DNA of 64,000 nt from JAJYVT01 sp035534455 (GCA_035534455.1 DATLRV010000055.1:1-64000), one strand, 5' to 3'; counted from the first letter of the stretch, positions 1 to 7,534 are shown. Notes: generated from the sequence alone by a model not told the origin. Numbers and translations: made by a program.

Positions 1-64
1 CTTGGTGGCCGAGGACGCGGCTAATGCAACAAGGAGCCCGGGTGGTGGATCCCTCAAGACTGCG

Positions 65-135
65 GGATTACGTGAACGCAGGGGTGCTGGATAACTTGAA
101 CGCCAGATCGCTGAACTGCGGGATTTCCTGAACGC
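65..135. repeat. three imperfect direct repeats, GGAT-N6-GAACGC type
   Basis: Three similar 15-mers lie close together: GGATTACGTGAACGC at 65-79, GGATAACTTGAACGC at 89-103 and GGATTTCCTGAACGC at 121-135. The first and third also share upstream bases (TGCGGGATT). The third lies inside the transposase frame, the first in a different frame. They could be the scar of an internal duplication in the transposase or fused element ends. Confidence 0.6.
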
Positions 136-457
136 TGACACCACGGTCTACACGGACGAGGCACAGGGGTATCGGCGTCTCGGCGGGTTCTACAAGCATG
201 ACTCCGTGACCCACGGTCGGCAGGAGTTCGTCCGCGGCGACGTCCACACGAACGGGATCGAGAACTTCTGGGCGCTGCTCAAGCGGTCGATCAAAGGCAC
301 CCAAGTCCATGTCGACAAGAACCACCTGCACCGCTACGTCACGGAGCGCGCTTTCGCCTACAACTACCGCGGCCTGAACGACCTCGGACGGATGCGGGTA
401 GCGATGGCTGGCACGCCCGGTCGGCGGGTCACCTACGAAGAGCTGACCCAGCACTAG
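95..457 (+). pseudogene. IS1595/ISXO2-type transposase, C-terminal remnant
   Basis: The reading frame is open from 95 to the TAG at 455-457 and encodes the end of a DDE transposase. The visible family signature is VYTDEAQGYRRLG (catalytic Asp), then GDVHTNGIENFWALLKR, where Asn-Gly-Ile-Glu carries the last acidic residue of the ISXO2-like domain, then HLHRYVTERAFAYNYR. About 110 residues remain of a protein usually near 300, so the N-terminal zinc ribbon and first catalytic Asp are missing. A stop lies just upstream in frame (92-94), and a related stretch sits in another frame (60-79), which suggests frameshift or internal duplication. It is the only mobile-element gene in the window and is presumably inactive. 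Confidence 0.85.
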
Positions 458-489
458 ATCTGCAAGGACCAGGGGATACTCTGAAAGGC

Positions 490-574
490 GGAGCGTTGCG
501 AGAGCGGCCGAATCGGGCGGGTTGATACCCCGCTGTGCTTCTGGGCACCAAGGGTTCAAATCCCTTACGCTCCG
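490..574 (+). tRNA. class II (serine-like) tRNA with GAT anticodon
   Basis: A full cloverleaf can be folded by hand. The acceptor stem GGAGCGT (490-496) pairs perfectly with ACGCTCC (567-573). T8 and G9 follow. The D stem CGA/TCG carries a loop with A14 and GG. The anticodon stem GCGGG (517-521) pairs with CCCGC (529-533). The loop TTGATAC (522-528) has U33 and anticodon GAT at 524-526. A long variable arm GTGC/GCAC lies at 535-548, and the T arm AAGGG-TTCAAAT-CCCTT at 550-566. Discriminator G73 and a GGA-start acceptor are serine-tRNA features, while GAU is an isoleucine anticodon. The helix can extend three more pairs outward. CCA is not encoded. It may be a functional missense tRNA or a diverged pseudogene. 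Confidence 0.75.
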
Positions 575-591
575 CCCGCAGTGCGGAGAAA

Positions 592-613
592 GCCCCGGTC
601 CTAGGACCGGGGC
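592..613 (+). terminator. hairpin downstream of the tRNA
   Basis: A perfect 9-bp stem GCCCCGGTC/GACCGGGGC closes a CTAG loop, 18 bases after the tRNA and preceded by AAA. The following tract (CTCTCCGTCTT) is only weakly T-rich. It resembles the terminators that often follow actinobacterial tRNA genes. Confidence 0.6.
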
Positions 614-654
614 CTCTCCGTCTTGAACTATCTGACTGCACTCGCTACCGCATT

Positions 655-715
655 GCGGGTTGATAAGTCCCTCAACAGCGGGTGCGGCCGGATCGCTCTG
701 GCGCTTCTGGGCACC
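655..715 (+). repeat. scrambled partial copies of the tRNA
   Basis: Three pieces of the tRNA recur here out of order. GCGGGTTGATA (655-665) equals the anticodon arm 517-527. GCGGCCGGATCG (684-695) resembles the D loop. GCTTCTGGGCACC (703-715) is an exact 13-base match to the variable arm 537-549. No complete cloverleaf forms. The rest of 614-768 shows no gene or clear signal. Confidence 0.6.
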
Positions 716-768
716 CAGGTAAAGATTACCCCCACAGGGGGCTGCGTCCAACCCCCTTGACTTCCCAG

Positions 769-933
769 CTAGTCCTCGTCGGGTTGCTCCTCCTCGGACG
801 GCTTGGGCTTGGCGCGAGCCTCGTCCACTTCGTGTTTCGGCACCTTCAGCATCGTGGTCATGAGGTTGCCTAAGTGGTCCAGGGTGGTCGGTTCGTCCTT
901 CGGCTTGTTCTTGCGCTGCGGGTCGTTTGGCAT
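769..933 (-). CDS. small acidic/lysine-rich protein of unknown function
   Basis: This 54-residue protein is highly charged: a Lys/Pro-rich start (PNDPQRKNKPKDEP), a short hydrophobic stretch (LDHLGNLMTTMLKVP) and an acidic tail (SEEEQPDED). I do not recognise a family. The ATG at 933 is preceded by GGGGGAG at good ribosome-binding distance, which favours this start over longer in-frame ones. It is the last of three minus-strand genes in the accessory patch and could be cotranscribed with the two upstream ones. Confidence 0.55.
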   Translation of the reverse strand: MPNDPQRKNKPKDEPTTLDHLGNLMTTMLKVPKHEVDEARAKPKPSEEEQPDED

Positions 934-962
934 CGCTCCCCCTTGAGTCCGTTGGGTGGCGT

Positions 963-1406
963 CTAAGTGCTGACCTGAGGAGGTCCCGGTTTGACGAACA
1001 GATTGACTCCGACGGTCGTCGGCTCCGCTTCGCTGCCCTGCTCCCAAATGCGGGCGGTGACTCGATGGAGGCCGTGTTGCGCGAATTCCACGGGGAACCG
1101 GTGGGCGATGAGATTTCGGGTGGGCGCGCCTTGCCAGATGGGGCTTGTCCTCCGCGGGAGAGTCTCAACGATACCGAGCGGAGTGGAGTCGTCGGGAGGT
1201 GGAGTCGTGTCGGGCCTGATGTACAGGTGGATGCTGTACGCTGACTCCAGCTCCGCCTCATCGAGGTCTTGGACGAGGACGAACCCGACCGCCATCCGGC
1301 AGGGGACGTTGGGGACTGTCCACCACTCGGGAAATGCACCAAGGATGTTGGCGAGTCCGCCGCGCTGCTCCGCGTAGTTGGCCAAGAAGAACGAATCAAC
1401 CCGCAT
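963..1406 (-). CDS. DUF6941-like protein of unknown function
   Basis: The protein of about 147 residues begins MRVDSFFLANYAEQRGG and continues as a beta-rich fold with ILGAFPEWWTV near the start and TVGVNLFVKPG at the end. This pattern (an N-terminal strand, a sentence like what-it-is-for Ile-Leu-Gly-Ala, and a paired sheet) resembles the DUF6941 family, which has no known role. ATGs at 1427, 1415 and 1406 are all in frame; 1406 is chosen because GGGGGG precedes it closely. It overlaps the end of the upstream membrane-protein gene, so the two are probably translated together. Confidence 0.65.
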   Translation of the reverse strand: MRVDSFFLANYAEQRGGLANILGAFPEWWTVPNVPCRMAVGFVLVQDLDEAELESAYSIHLYIRPDTTPPPDDSTPLGIVETLPRRTSPIWQGAPTRNLIAHRFPVEFAQHGLHRVTARIWEQGSEAEPTTVGVNLFVKPGPPQVST

Positions 1407-1851
1407 CCCCCCCATCTTTGTCGGCATCTGCCGAGGGCGCCATCGGGGTCGAGATGGTGGCTTCGACGGTCTCGGACTCTGCGGCATGAGCTGCGTCCGC
1501 GCCCTCGGTCTTGATGGTCGTGAGACCTGGAGCACCCCCTGCGCCGTAGTGGTAGTGCTCGCCGCCGTAATAAGTGACGTTGACGGTCTGAGTCTCTCCC
1601 TTTGGCGTAGCACCGGGATGCCGCTCGCGTCTGACAACCTCGGCGAAGGTCAGCAACACCAGCAGGGCAAGCAGCGTAACGACGCCCCACGCTGGCGATT
1701 TGCTGATGAACCCCACAAGTGCAGAAAGCCCGAAAGACGCCAGCACCATGAGCGGCCCAAGAAGGCCGTTGAGACGCCACACGAGCCTCACCACCGCCTC
1801 TGCGCCTCGTCCGATCGCGCCGAGTTCCTGAGAGACGCGCTCCAACACCAT
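1396..1851 (-). CDS. small membrane protein of unknown function
   Basis: The product has 151 residues. An N-terminal amphipathic stretch is followed by two hydrophobic segments near residues 30-52 (LLGPLMVLASFGLSALVGFI) and 55-70 (WGVVTLLALLVLLTF), then a soluble tail with TVNVTYYGGEHYHYGAGG and an acidic Ala-rich end. The hydrophobic hairpin suggests an inner-membrane protein with a cytoplasmic tail. GGAG lies upstream of the ATG. It overlaps the DUF6941-like gene at its 3' end. No family recognised. Base composition around it is a little less GC-rich than in the core genes. Confidence 0.65.
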   Translation of the reverse strand: MVLERVSQELGAIGRGAEAVVRLVWRLNGLLGPLMVLASFGLSALVGFISKSPAWGVVTLLALLVLLTFAEVVRRERHPGATPKGETQTVNVTYYGGEHYHYGAGGAPGLTTIKTEGADAAHAAESETVEATISTPMAPSADADKDGGDAG

Positions 1852-2015
1852 TCCCCGCAGTCTCCTACTCGGCTTCCCGTTCGTCTTGCGCTTCGGTCTG
1901 CATACGGGAATGGTGAACCCAATTGAGGCCGATACGCGAGGTAGTGCGCCCCCTGGTTCAGTGCATCGGGTGAGTCAAGTATGTCAATGCCATACCTATG
2001 CAAACTGCCCGTCGG

Positions 2016-4466
2016 TCAGCGCAGCGTCGCTCCCGTGGCCGACGCGGCGGCGTCGATCGCGGCCTGGCGCAGCCTTCCGACCTCCTCGTCGGTGAGGGTG
2101 CGGTCGAGCGCCGAGTAGCGGAGCCGGTAGGCGAGGCTCCGGTGACCCGCCGTCACGCCCGGCCCGCGGTACACGTCGAACAGCGTCACGGAGACGAGGA
2201 GGTCTGTGCCTGCGTCGCGCAGCGCCTTCTCGACCCGTGCCCCCGGTACCGCGTCGGCGACCACGAGCGCGAGGTCGACGTCCGACGACGGGAACCGGCT
2301 GAAGGGTCGGGCCTCGGCCGGCCTCCTGGCCACCGCCGCGGGATCCAGCAGGAGGGCGAGGTCCACCTCCAGCCATCCGATCCGGCCACCGTCGTACCCG
2401 AAGGCCGCTGCGATCTCGGGGTCGACCTCCCCGAGCGCGCCGAGCAAGCGCCCGTCGGTCACCAACCGGGCGGCCCGCGTGGGGTGGAGGCCCGTCAGGC
2501 TGCTGTCCGCCACCACGTCGACCGGCTCGACCCGGAGCGCGTCGGCGAGCACGCGCCAACAGGCGACCGCGGTGCGCGCGTCGTCCCCCTCCGCCGCAAA
2601 GACCGCCGACAGCAGCTCGCGCTCGCCGGGCAGCACCGCCGTCTGGGAGCCGGTGGCGCCGCCGCGCGCCGTTCGGCCCGCGACGTCGGGGTGCGAGAAG
2701 ACGACGCCCAGCTCGAAGAGGCGCACCCCGCCCTCCCGCCGGTTCGCGTTCCACGCGAGCGCACGCACCAGGCCCGGGAGCATCGAGCGACGGAGCCACG
2801 CCTCTTCTTTGACGATCGGGTTGGAGACCTCGACGGCGGGACCGGCGAGCCCCATCGTCGCGTGGTCGGCGTCGTCGACGAGGCTCGGCGTCCACGCCTC
2901 GAGCGCGCCGGCGCCACAGAGGGCGTCGGCCAGCCGGCGGCGGTCCTTCTGGTACGAGGTGAGGCCGCCGGGTTCGGGCCACGACGGTTGGTGCCTGGGA
3001 ACCCGCGAGTACCCGTAGGTCCGGGCGATCTCCTCGATGACGTCGTCGACGCCGTGCGGGGCCGGCCGGACGTCGGGGCGATTGGTCGGCACGGTGACGA
3101 GCAGGCCGCCCTCCACGGGTTCGGCGCCGAAGCCGATCGGTTCGATCAATGAGGCGGCCGTCTCAGCTTCGATGTCGACGCCGAGAACCGTGCGAATGCG
3201 GTGCTCGGGAACGACGATCCGCTCGGGCTCGGGCACCACGCCGCGGACGTCGAGCGTTCCGGCCGCCACCGGCGCGCCGACGAGCTCGCAGAAGCGGTCG
3301 GCCGCCCGGTCGATCCCCCACGGGTCGCAGCCGCGCTCGAAACGCGAGGAGGCCTCGGTACGCAGGCCGAGGCGCTTCGAGGTGCGGGCGATGGCCATCG
3401 GCGAGAAGTAGGCGGCCTCGAGGAGCACCCTCGTCGTCGTCTCGGAGATCTCACTCGACGCGCCGCCCATGATGCCGCCGATCCCGACGGGGGTGCCCTC
3501 GGCGTCGCAGATCAGGCAGTCCTCACCGGTGTCGCCGAGCCCGCGTCCGGGCGTCCCGAGGGTCCGCTCCACGCCGTCGAGGGTGACCAGCGTCTCGCCG
3601 TGACCGGCCCGGCGCACGAGAAGACCGGCGCCCGGGAGGCGGTCGAGGTCGTAGGGGTGCGTCGGCTGGCCGAGCTCGAGCATGACGTAGTTGGAGGCGT
3701 CGACCACGTTGTTGATGGGGCGCATCCCCGCAAGGAGCAGGCGACGTGCCAGCCAGCGCGGCGAGGGCGCGACACGCACGCGTTCGAGCACGCGCACCAC
3801 CATTCGCGGGCAGAGGTCGAGGTCCACGACCTCCAAGGACGCGAGCGACCCGACCGGGTCGCCGAGGTCGGCGGCGGGCGCGGGCTCAGGAAGCACGAAG
3901 GAGAGGCCGAGCTTGCCGGCGAGATCCCGCGCGACGCCCGCGACCGACCATGCGTCAGGTCGATTGCCCTCGACCGTGATGTCGAACACGACGTCGGGCT
4001 CGATGCCGAGCAGCTCGGTGAGCGCCAGCCCCGGCCTCGCTCCCTCGACGTCGTTCAGGACGAGGATCCCCTCGTGGTCGTCGGACAGGCGCAGCTCCCT
4101 ACCGGAGCACAGCATGCCGTTCGACACCGCGCCCTTCATCTTGCGTCGCCCGATCTCAACACCGCCGGGGAGCACCGCGCCGACCGGCGCGAGCGGCACG
4201 AGGTCGCCCGGCGCGAAGTTCCACGCGCCACAGACCACCTCGAGGGGTCCCTGTCCCGCGTCGACGGTCACCAGTCGGATGCGATCCGCGCCCGCGATCG
4301 CCTCGATTCCCTCGACCAGCGCCACGACGACGTCGCCAAGGCCCTCCCCCACCCGCTCGACGCCCTCGACCACGAGGCCGAGCTCGTCGAGCGCGGTGAC
4401 CAGCGCGGCAGGGTCGCGGGTGTCGAACGGCGCGAAGTCGCGCAGCCAGCTGAGCGGCGTCTTCAT
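2016..4466 (-). CDS. pheT: phenylalanyl-tRNA synthetase beta subunit
   Basis: This is the beta chain of the cytoplasmic alpha2beta2 enzyme that charges tRNA-Phe. The 816 residues match the family's length. It starts MKTPLSWLRDFAPFD, followed by the EMAP-type tRNA-binding domain (about 40-150), the B3/B4 editing domain, B5 (near 410-480) and a C-terminal ferredoxin-fold anticodon-binding domain containing RPFSRFPSSDVDLALVV and LTDEEVGRLRQAA. The start lies 9 bases after the pheS stop. It is the last gene of the infC-rpmI-rplT-trmH-pheS-pheT run. Confidence 0.97.
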   Translation of the reverse strand: MKTPLSWLRDFAPFDTRDPAALVTALDELGLVVEGVERVGEGLGDVVVALVEGIEAIAGADRIRLVTVDAGQGPLEVVCGAWNFAPGDLVPLAPVGAVLPGGVEIGRRKMKGAVSNGMLCSGRELRLSDDHEGILVLNDVEGARPGLALTELLGIEPDVVFDITVEGNRPDAWSVAGVARDLAGKLGLSFVLPEPAPAADLGDPVGSLASLEVVDLDLCPRMVVRVLERVRVAPSPRWLARRLLLAGMRPINNVVDASNYVMLELGQPTHPYDLDRLPGAGLLVRRAGHGETLVTLDGVERTLGTPGRGLGDTGEDCLICDAEGTPVGIGGIMGGASSEISETTTRVLLEAAYFSPMAIARTSKRLGLRTEASSRFERGCDPWGIDRAADRFCELVGAPVAAGTLDVRGVVPEPERIVVPEHRIRTVLGVDIEAETAASLIEPIGFGAEPVEGGLLVTVPTNRPDVRPAPHGVDDVIEEIARTYGYSRVPRHQPSWPEPGGLTSYQKDRRRLADALCGAGALEAWTPSLVDDADHATMGLAGPAVEVSNPIVKEEAWLRRSMLPGLVRALAWNANRREGGVRLFELGVVFSHPDVAGRTARGGATGSQTAVLPGERELLSAVFAAEGDDARTAVACWRVLADALRVEPVDVVADSSLTGLHPTRAARLVTDGRLLGALGEVDPEIAAAFGYDGGRIGWLEVDLALLLDPAAVARRPAEARPFSRFPSSDVDLALVVADAVPGARVEKALRDAGTDLLVSVTLFDVYRGPGVTAGHRSLAYRLRYSALDRTLTDEEVGRLRQAAIDAAASATGATLR

Positions 4467-4475
4467 TCCTGGACC

Positions 4476-5528
4476 CTAGAACTGCCTCAGGAAGCGGACG
4501 TCGTTCTCGGTGAGCACGCGCATGTCCGAGATCACATGGCGCATCTGCGCGCACCGGTCGATCCCGAAGCCGAAGGCGAACCCGGTCCACTCCTCCGGGT
4601 CGATGCCGACCGCGTCGAACACCGCGGGGTCCACCATGCCGCAACCGGCGAGCTCGACCCAGCCGGTCCCCGAGCACGTCCGACAGCCCTTGCCCCGGCA
4701 GATCGAGCACGTGACCTCCACCTCGGCGGAGGGCTCGGTGAACGGGAAGTACCCGGGCCGCAGGCGCGAGTGGATGTCCGCGCCGAAGTACGCGGTCGTG
4801 AAGGTCTCGATCGTCCCCGCGAGGTCGGCGAACGTGATGCCGTGGTCCACCACGAGCCCTTCGATCTGGTGGAACACGGGCAGGTGCCGCGCATCCGCGG
4901 TCTCGCGCCGGTAGCAGCGTCCCGGGATCACCGAGTGGATCGGCGGGGGTTGCTCCTCCATGAGATGGACCTGGACCGGTGAGGTGTGGGTGCGGAGCAC
5001 GACGGTCTCGGGCTGTCCGAGCTCGAGGTAGAAGGTGTCCCACATACTGCGGGCCGGGTGGGCCGGGGGGATGTTGAGCGCCTCGAAGTTGTACCAGTCG
5101 GTCTCGGCCTCCGGGCCCTCGGCGACCGTGAAGCCCATCCCGACGAACACGTCCTCGAGCTCGCGCCGCGTCTGGTCCACGAGGTGGAGACGGCCCCGCG
5201 TCATGATCGTGCGGACCTCGGCCGTCGTCACCTCGGTGAGGTCCAGCCGGTCACGCTCGAGCATCGCCTCCCGCTCGGCCGCGGCAAGCGCCGTGGCCCG
5301 CTCGTCCGCGAGCGCCTCGAGCCGCGTCCGGGCGTCGTGGAGGGCTTTGCCTGCGGCACGTCGTGCGTCGGGGTCGAGCGCAGCGAGGTCCCGGTGCGCC
5401 AACGCCAAGGGGCTCCGCTTCCCCAGGACGGCCGTCTGGACCTCGGCGAGCGCGCCGAGCGAGGGCGCGGCGGCCAGCGCCGCGGCTCCGTCGCGCTCGA
5501 GCTCGTCCACGCTGCGGCCGGCGGTCAT
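4476..5528 (-). CDS. pheS: phenylalanyl-tRNA synthetase alpha subunit
   Basis: The catalytic alpha chain activates phenylalanine and joins it to tRNA-Phe. The 350-residue product has an N-terminal coiled-coil (about 1-85), class II motif 2 around PVFHQIEGLVVD and motif 3 GFAFGFGIDRCAQMRH. It also carries a four-Cys stretch, CSICRGKGCRTCSG, seen in many bacterial PheS proteins. The ATG at 5528 overlaps the trmH stop as ATGA, so translation is probably coupled. A longer in-frame extension upstream lies inside trmH and is rejected. Confidence 0.97.
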   Translation of the reverse strand: MTAGRSVDELERDGAAALAAAPSLGALAEVQTAVLGKRSPLALAHRDLAALDPDARRAAGKALHDARTRLEALADERATALAAAEREAMLERDRLDLTEVTTAEVRTIMTRGRLHLVDQTRRELEDVFVGMGFTVAEGPEAETDWYNFEALNIPPAHPARSMWDTFYLELGQPETVVLRTHTSPVQVHLMEEQPPPIHSVIPGRCYRRETADARHLPVFHQIEGLVVDHGITFADLAGTIETFTTAYFGADIHSRLRPGYFPFTEPSAEVEVTCSICRGKGCRTCSGTGWVELAGCGMVDPAVFDAVGIDPEEWTGFAFGFGIDRCAQMRHVISDMRVLTENDVRFLRQF

Positions 5529-6322
5529 CGGGGCATCGTAGATCGACGCTGACGGAGCGCTTCGAAGCAGAGCACCGCACACGCCATTCCCACGTTCAAC
5601 GACTCCGCGCGCCCGGCCATCGGGATCCCCACGAACCCGTCGAGGGGGAGACCCGCGGGGAGTCCCCACGCCTCGTTCCCGAGCACGAGCGCGGTCGGGA
5701 CCGACCAGTCGACGCCGGCGTAGTCCTCACCGCCGCGCGCGGCTGCGCCGAGACGACGGTGGCCCGACGTTCCGAGGCTGGCGAGCGTCGCCACGGGGTC
5801 CTCGGCGAGCACGACGGGGACGTGGAAGATGGAGCCCGCCGACGCGCGGACGGTCTTTGGGTTGTATGGGTCCACCGTCCCCCCGCAGCAGACGACGGCG
5901 CCGACACCCGCGGCGTCCGCGCTGCGGAGCACCGTGCCGGCGTTGCCGGGGTCCCTGACGTCGGCCATGACCACCACGAGGTCCGCCCCGTCGGGCACCC
6001 CGTCGACGTCGAGTGCCGGAAAGACGGCGAGCACCGGCTGCGGCGTGACGGTGGAGGCGACACGCTCGACGACCCCCGGCGCGAGCTCGAAGACGCGTGC
6101 GCCGGCGGCGACGGCGAGGCCGGCGAGCTCGGCCACCGCCGGGTCCGCCTCCGCAGCGCCGGCTGCGACGTAGAGCGACTCGGGCACGGCGCCGGCGAGG
6201 AGCCCGGTTCGGACCACCTCGGTTCCCTCCGCGACGAAGACGCCGTCCGAGCGACGGGCGGCGCGGCGCTGCAGCAGACGCCGGAGGCGGCGTACCCGCT
6301 GGTGCGAGTACTCGAGGCTCAG
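5525..6322 (-). CDS. TrmH/SpoU-family RNA 2'-O-methyltransferase
   Basis: This SPOUT methyltransferase probably methylates a ribose in rRNA or tRNA using SAM. The substrate-binding N-terminal part (GVFVAEGTEVVR) is followed by the knotted domain with motif 1 DVRDPGNAGTVLRSADAAG, motif 2 ALVLGNEAWGLP and motif 3 RAESLNVGMACAVLCFE. No ATG, GTG or TTG is available before the conserved start of the protein except deep inside rplT. A CTG at 6322 overlaps the rplT stop as CTGA and gives a 265-residue protein of normal length. Methionine-equivalent initiation at CTG is an inference. A GTG inside EVV is too far in. Confidence 0.85.
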   Translation of the reverse strand: MSLEYSHQRVRRLRRLLQRRAARRSDGVFVAEGTEVVRTGLLAGAVPESLYVAAGAAEADPAVAELAGLAVAAGARVFELAPGVVERVASTVTPQPVLAVFPALDVDGVPDGADLVVVMADVRDPGNAGTVLRSADAAGVGAVVCCGGTVDPYNPKTVRASAGSIFHVPVVLAEDPVATLASLGTSGHRRLGAAARGGEDYAGVDWSVPTALVLGNEAWGLPAGLPLDGFVGIPMAGRAESLNVGMACAVLCFEALRQRRSTMPR

Positions 6323-6681
6323 GAGGCCTGCAGCGCCGCGCCCGCGACCGCGACGAGCGCCCCGAAGGCGGCGTCGTCGGTCACCGCAAGGTCGGCGAGC
6401 ACCTTGCGGTCGACGTCCACACCGGCCTGGTGCAGCCCTGCGATGAACCTGCTGTAGCTCATCCCGTGCTGGCGGGCCGCCGCGTTGATGCGCTGGATCC
6501 ACAGCTTGCGGAAGTCGCCCTTGCGTGCCCGGCGGTCGCGGTAGGCGTACTGGAAGGAGTGCAGCAGCTGCTCGTTGGCGGCGCGGTACGTGCGGCTCTT
6601 GTTGCCGTAGTACCCCTTCGCTTGCTCGAGCACCGCGCGGTGGTGCTTGCGGCCATGGACGGCCCGCTTCACTCGTGCCAT
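6319..6681 (-). CDS. rplT: ribosomal protein bL20
   Basis: Large-subunit protein L20 binds 23S rRNA early in assembly. The 120 residues begin MARVKRAVHGRKHHRAVLEQ and include GYYGNKSRTYRAANEQ and RDRRARKGDFRKLWIQRIN, all hallmark L20 segments. Genes for IF-3, L35 and L20 lie together as in most bacteria, and in other bacteria L20 controls this operon. The start lies 10 bases after the rpmI stop. Confidence 0.98.
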   Translation of the reverse strand: MARVKRAVHGRKHHRAVLEQAKGYYGNKSRTYRAANEQLLHSFQYAYRDRRARKGDFRKLWIQRINAAARQHGMSYSRFIAGLHQAGVDVDRKVLADLAVTDDAAFGALVAVAGAALQAS

Positions 6682-6691
6682 CGCTCGCTCC

Positions 6692-6886
6692 TCAGATCCC
6701 GAGCATGCGCTTGACGCGCCGCTCGTCGCCGACGGCGAAGTCCGTCTCGCGGGACAGCCGCCGGGTCCGGACACTGTTCTTCTTCTCGAGGAGGTGCGAG
6801 CGGTTCTGCTGCAGGCGGCGCAGGCGACCGGAGCCCGTGATCTTCACGCGCTTCGCCGCTCCCTTGTCCGTCTTCATCTTCGGCAT
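6692..6886 (-). CDS. rpmI: ribosomal protein bL35
   Basis: Large-subunit protein L35 has 64 residues and starts MPKMKTDKGAAKRVKITGSG, the conserved beginning of the family. RRLQQNRSHLLEKKNS and the end DERRVKRMLGI follow. The ATG at 6886 is 7 bases after the infC stop. An apparent upstream extension in the same frame is part of the infC tail in another frame. Confidence 0.98.
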   Translation of the reverse strand: MPKMKTDKGAAKRVKITGSGRLRRLQQNRSHLLEKKNSVRTRRLSRETDFAVGDERRVKRMLGI

Positions 6887-6893
6887 CTCGCTC

Positions 6894-7517
6894 CTACTCC
6901 TCCTCCTCCTCGGTCCCCTGGCCGTCGGGGCCGTCGGGGTGCTCCGCGCCGTCATGGTCCTGGTTCCGCTGCCGCGCGGCCGCCGACTGCTTGGCCCGCT
7001 TGTCGGGTGCGAGCACCATCACCATGTTCCGGCCGTCGAGCCGGGGTTCGGCCTCGACCTTGGCCATGCCGTCCATCTGATCGGCGATCCGGTCGAGGAT
7101 CTTCTTCCCGAGCTCGGGGTGGAAGACCTCCCGCCCACGGAACATGATCGTGATCTTCACCTTGTGGCCGTCGTCGAGGAACTTCCCGACCTGGCGGGTC
7201 TTGGTCTCGAAGTCGCCCGGCCCGATCTTCGGCCGGTACTTCATCTCCTTCAGCCCGACGTGGACGGCCTTGCGCCGGCTCTCCTTCGCCCGCTGCGCCT
7301 CGTCGAACTTGAACTTTCCGTAGTCCATGATCCGGCAGACCGGCGGGTTCGCCATGGGGGCGACCTCGACGAGGTCCATGTCGAGGCCTCTGGCGATGCT
7401 CAGCGCTTCTGGCAACGGCTTGATCCCGAGCTGCTGCCCTTCCGGGTCGACGAGGCGGACCTCGCGCGCCCGGATTCGGTCGTTGATGCGGTGCTCAGGT
7501 GCAGTGGCGGTGACTAT
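6894..7517 (-). CDS. infC: translation initiation factor IF-3, probable ATA start
   Basis: IF-3 binds the 30S subunit, prevents premature 50S joining and checks the start codon. Conserved IF3-N residues RINDRIRAREVRLVDPEG and QLGIKPLPEALSIA lie upstream of the first standard start codon in this frame, and an in-frame TAG precedes them by only a few codons. The only sensible start is ATA at 7517 (ATA GTC ACC GCC), giving 207 residues, with AGGAAGG about 10 bases before it. Atypical infC start codons are known in other bacteria and let IF-3 repress itself. The C-terminal tail is acidic (Gln/Asp/Glu-rich). Confidence 0.9.
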   Translation of the reverse strand: MVTATAPEHRINDRIRAREVRLVDPEGQQLGIKPLPEALSIARGLDMDLVEVAPMANPPVCRIMDYGKFKFDEAQRAKESRRKAVHVGLKEMKYRPKIGPGDFETKTRQVGKFLDDGHKVKITIMFRGREVFHPELGKKILDRIADQMDGMAKVEAEPRLDGRNMVMVLAPDKRAKQSAAARQRNQDHDGAEHPDGPDGQGTEEEEE

Positions 7518-7527
7518 GCGGCATCGT

Positions 7528-7534
7528 CCTTCCT
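7528..7534 (-). promoter_or_regulatory. ribosome binding site of infC
   Basis: AGGAAGG on the minus strand lies 10 bases before the ATA start of infC. It also lies 3 bases before an ATG at 7524 that opens a nine-codon frame (MPHSHRHCT) ending in TGA, so two overlapping starts compete. Confidence 0.6.

Noticed and set aside
490..574. reading the tRNA as Ser-TGA
   Set aside because: Moving the loop by one base breaks the anticodon stem (C-C and G-G mismatches).
68..1780. 570-residue minus-strand open frame
   Set aside because: Arg/Ser-rich low-complexity translation across the transposase, tRNA and small genes; a shadow of high GC content.
1788..2003. 71-residue minus-strand frame with TTG start
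   Set aside because: No ribosome binding site, overlaps the 1396-1851 gene and resembles no protein.
3201..4982. 593-residue plus-strand open frame over pheT and pheS
   Set aside because: Antisense to strongly conserved genes, with His/Arg/Asp-rich composition typical of GC-rich antisense frames.
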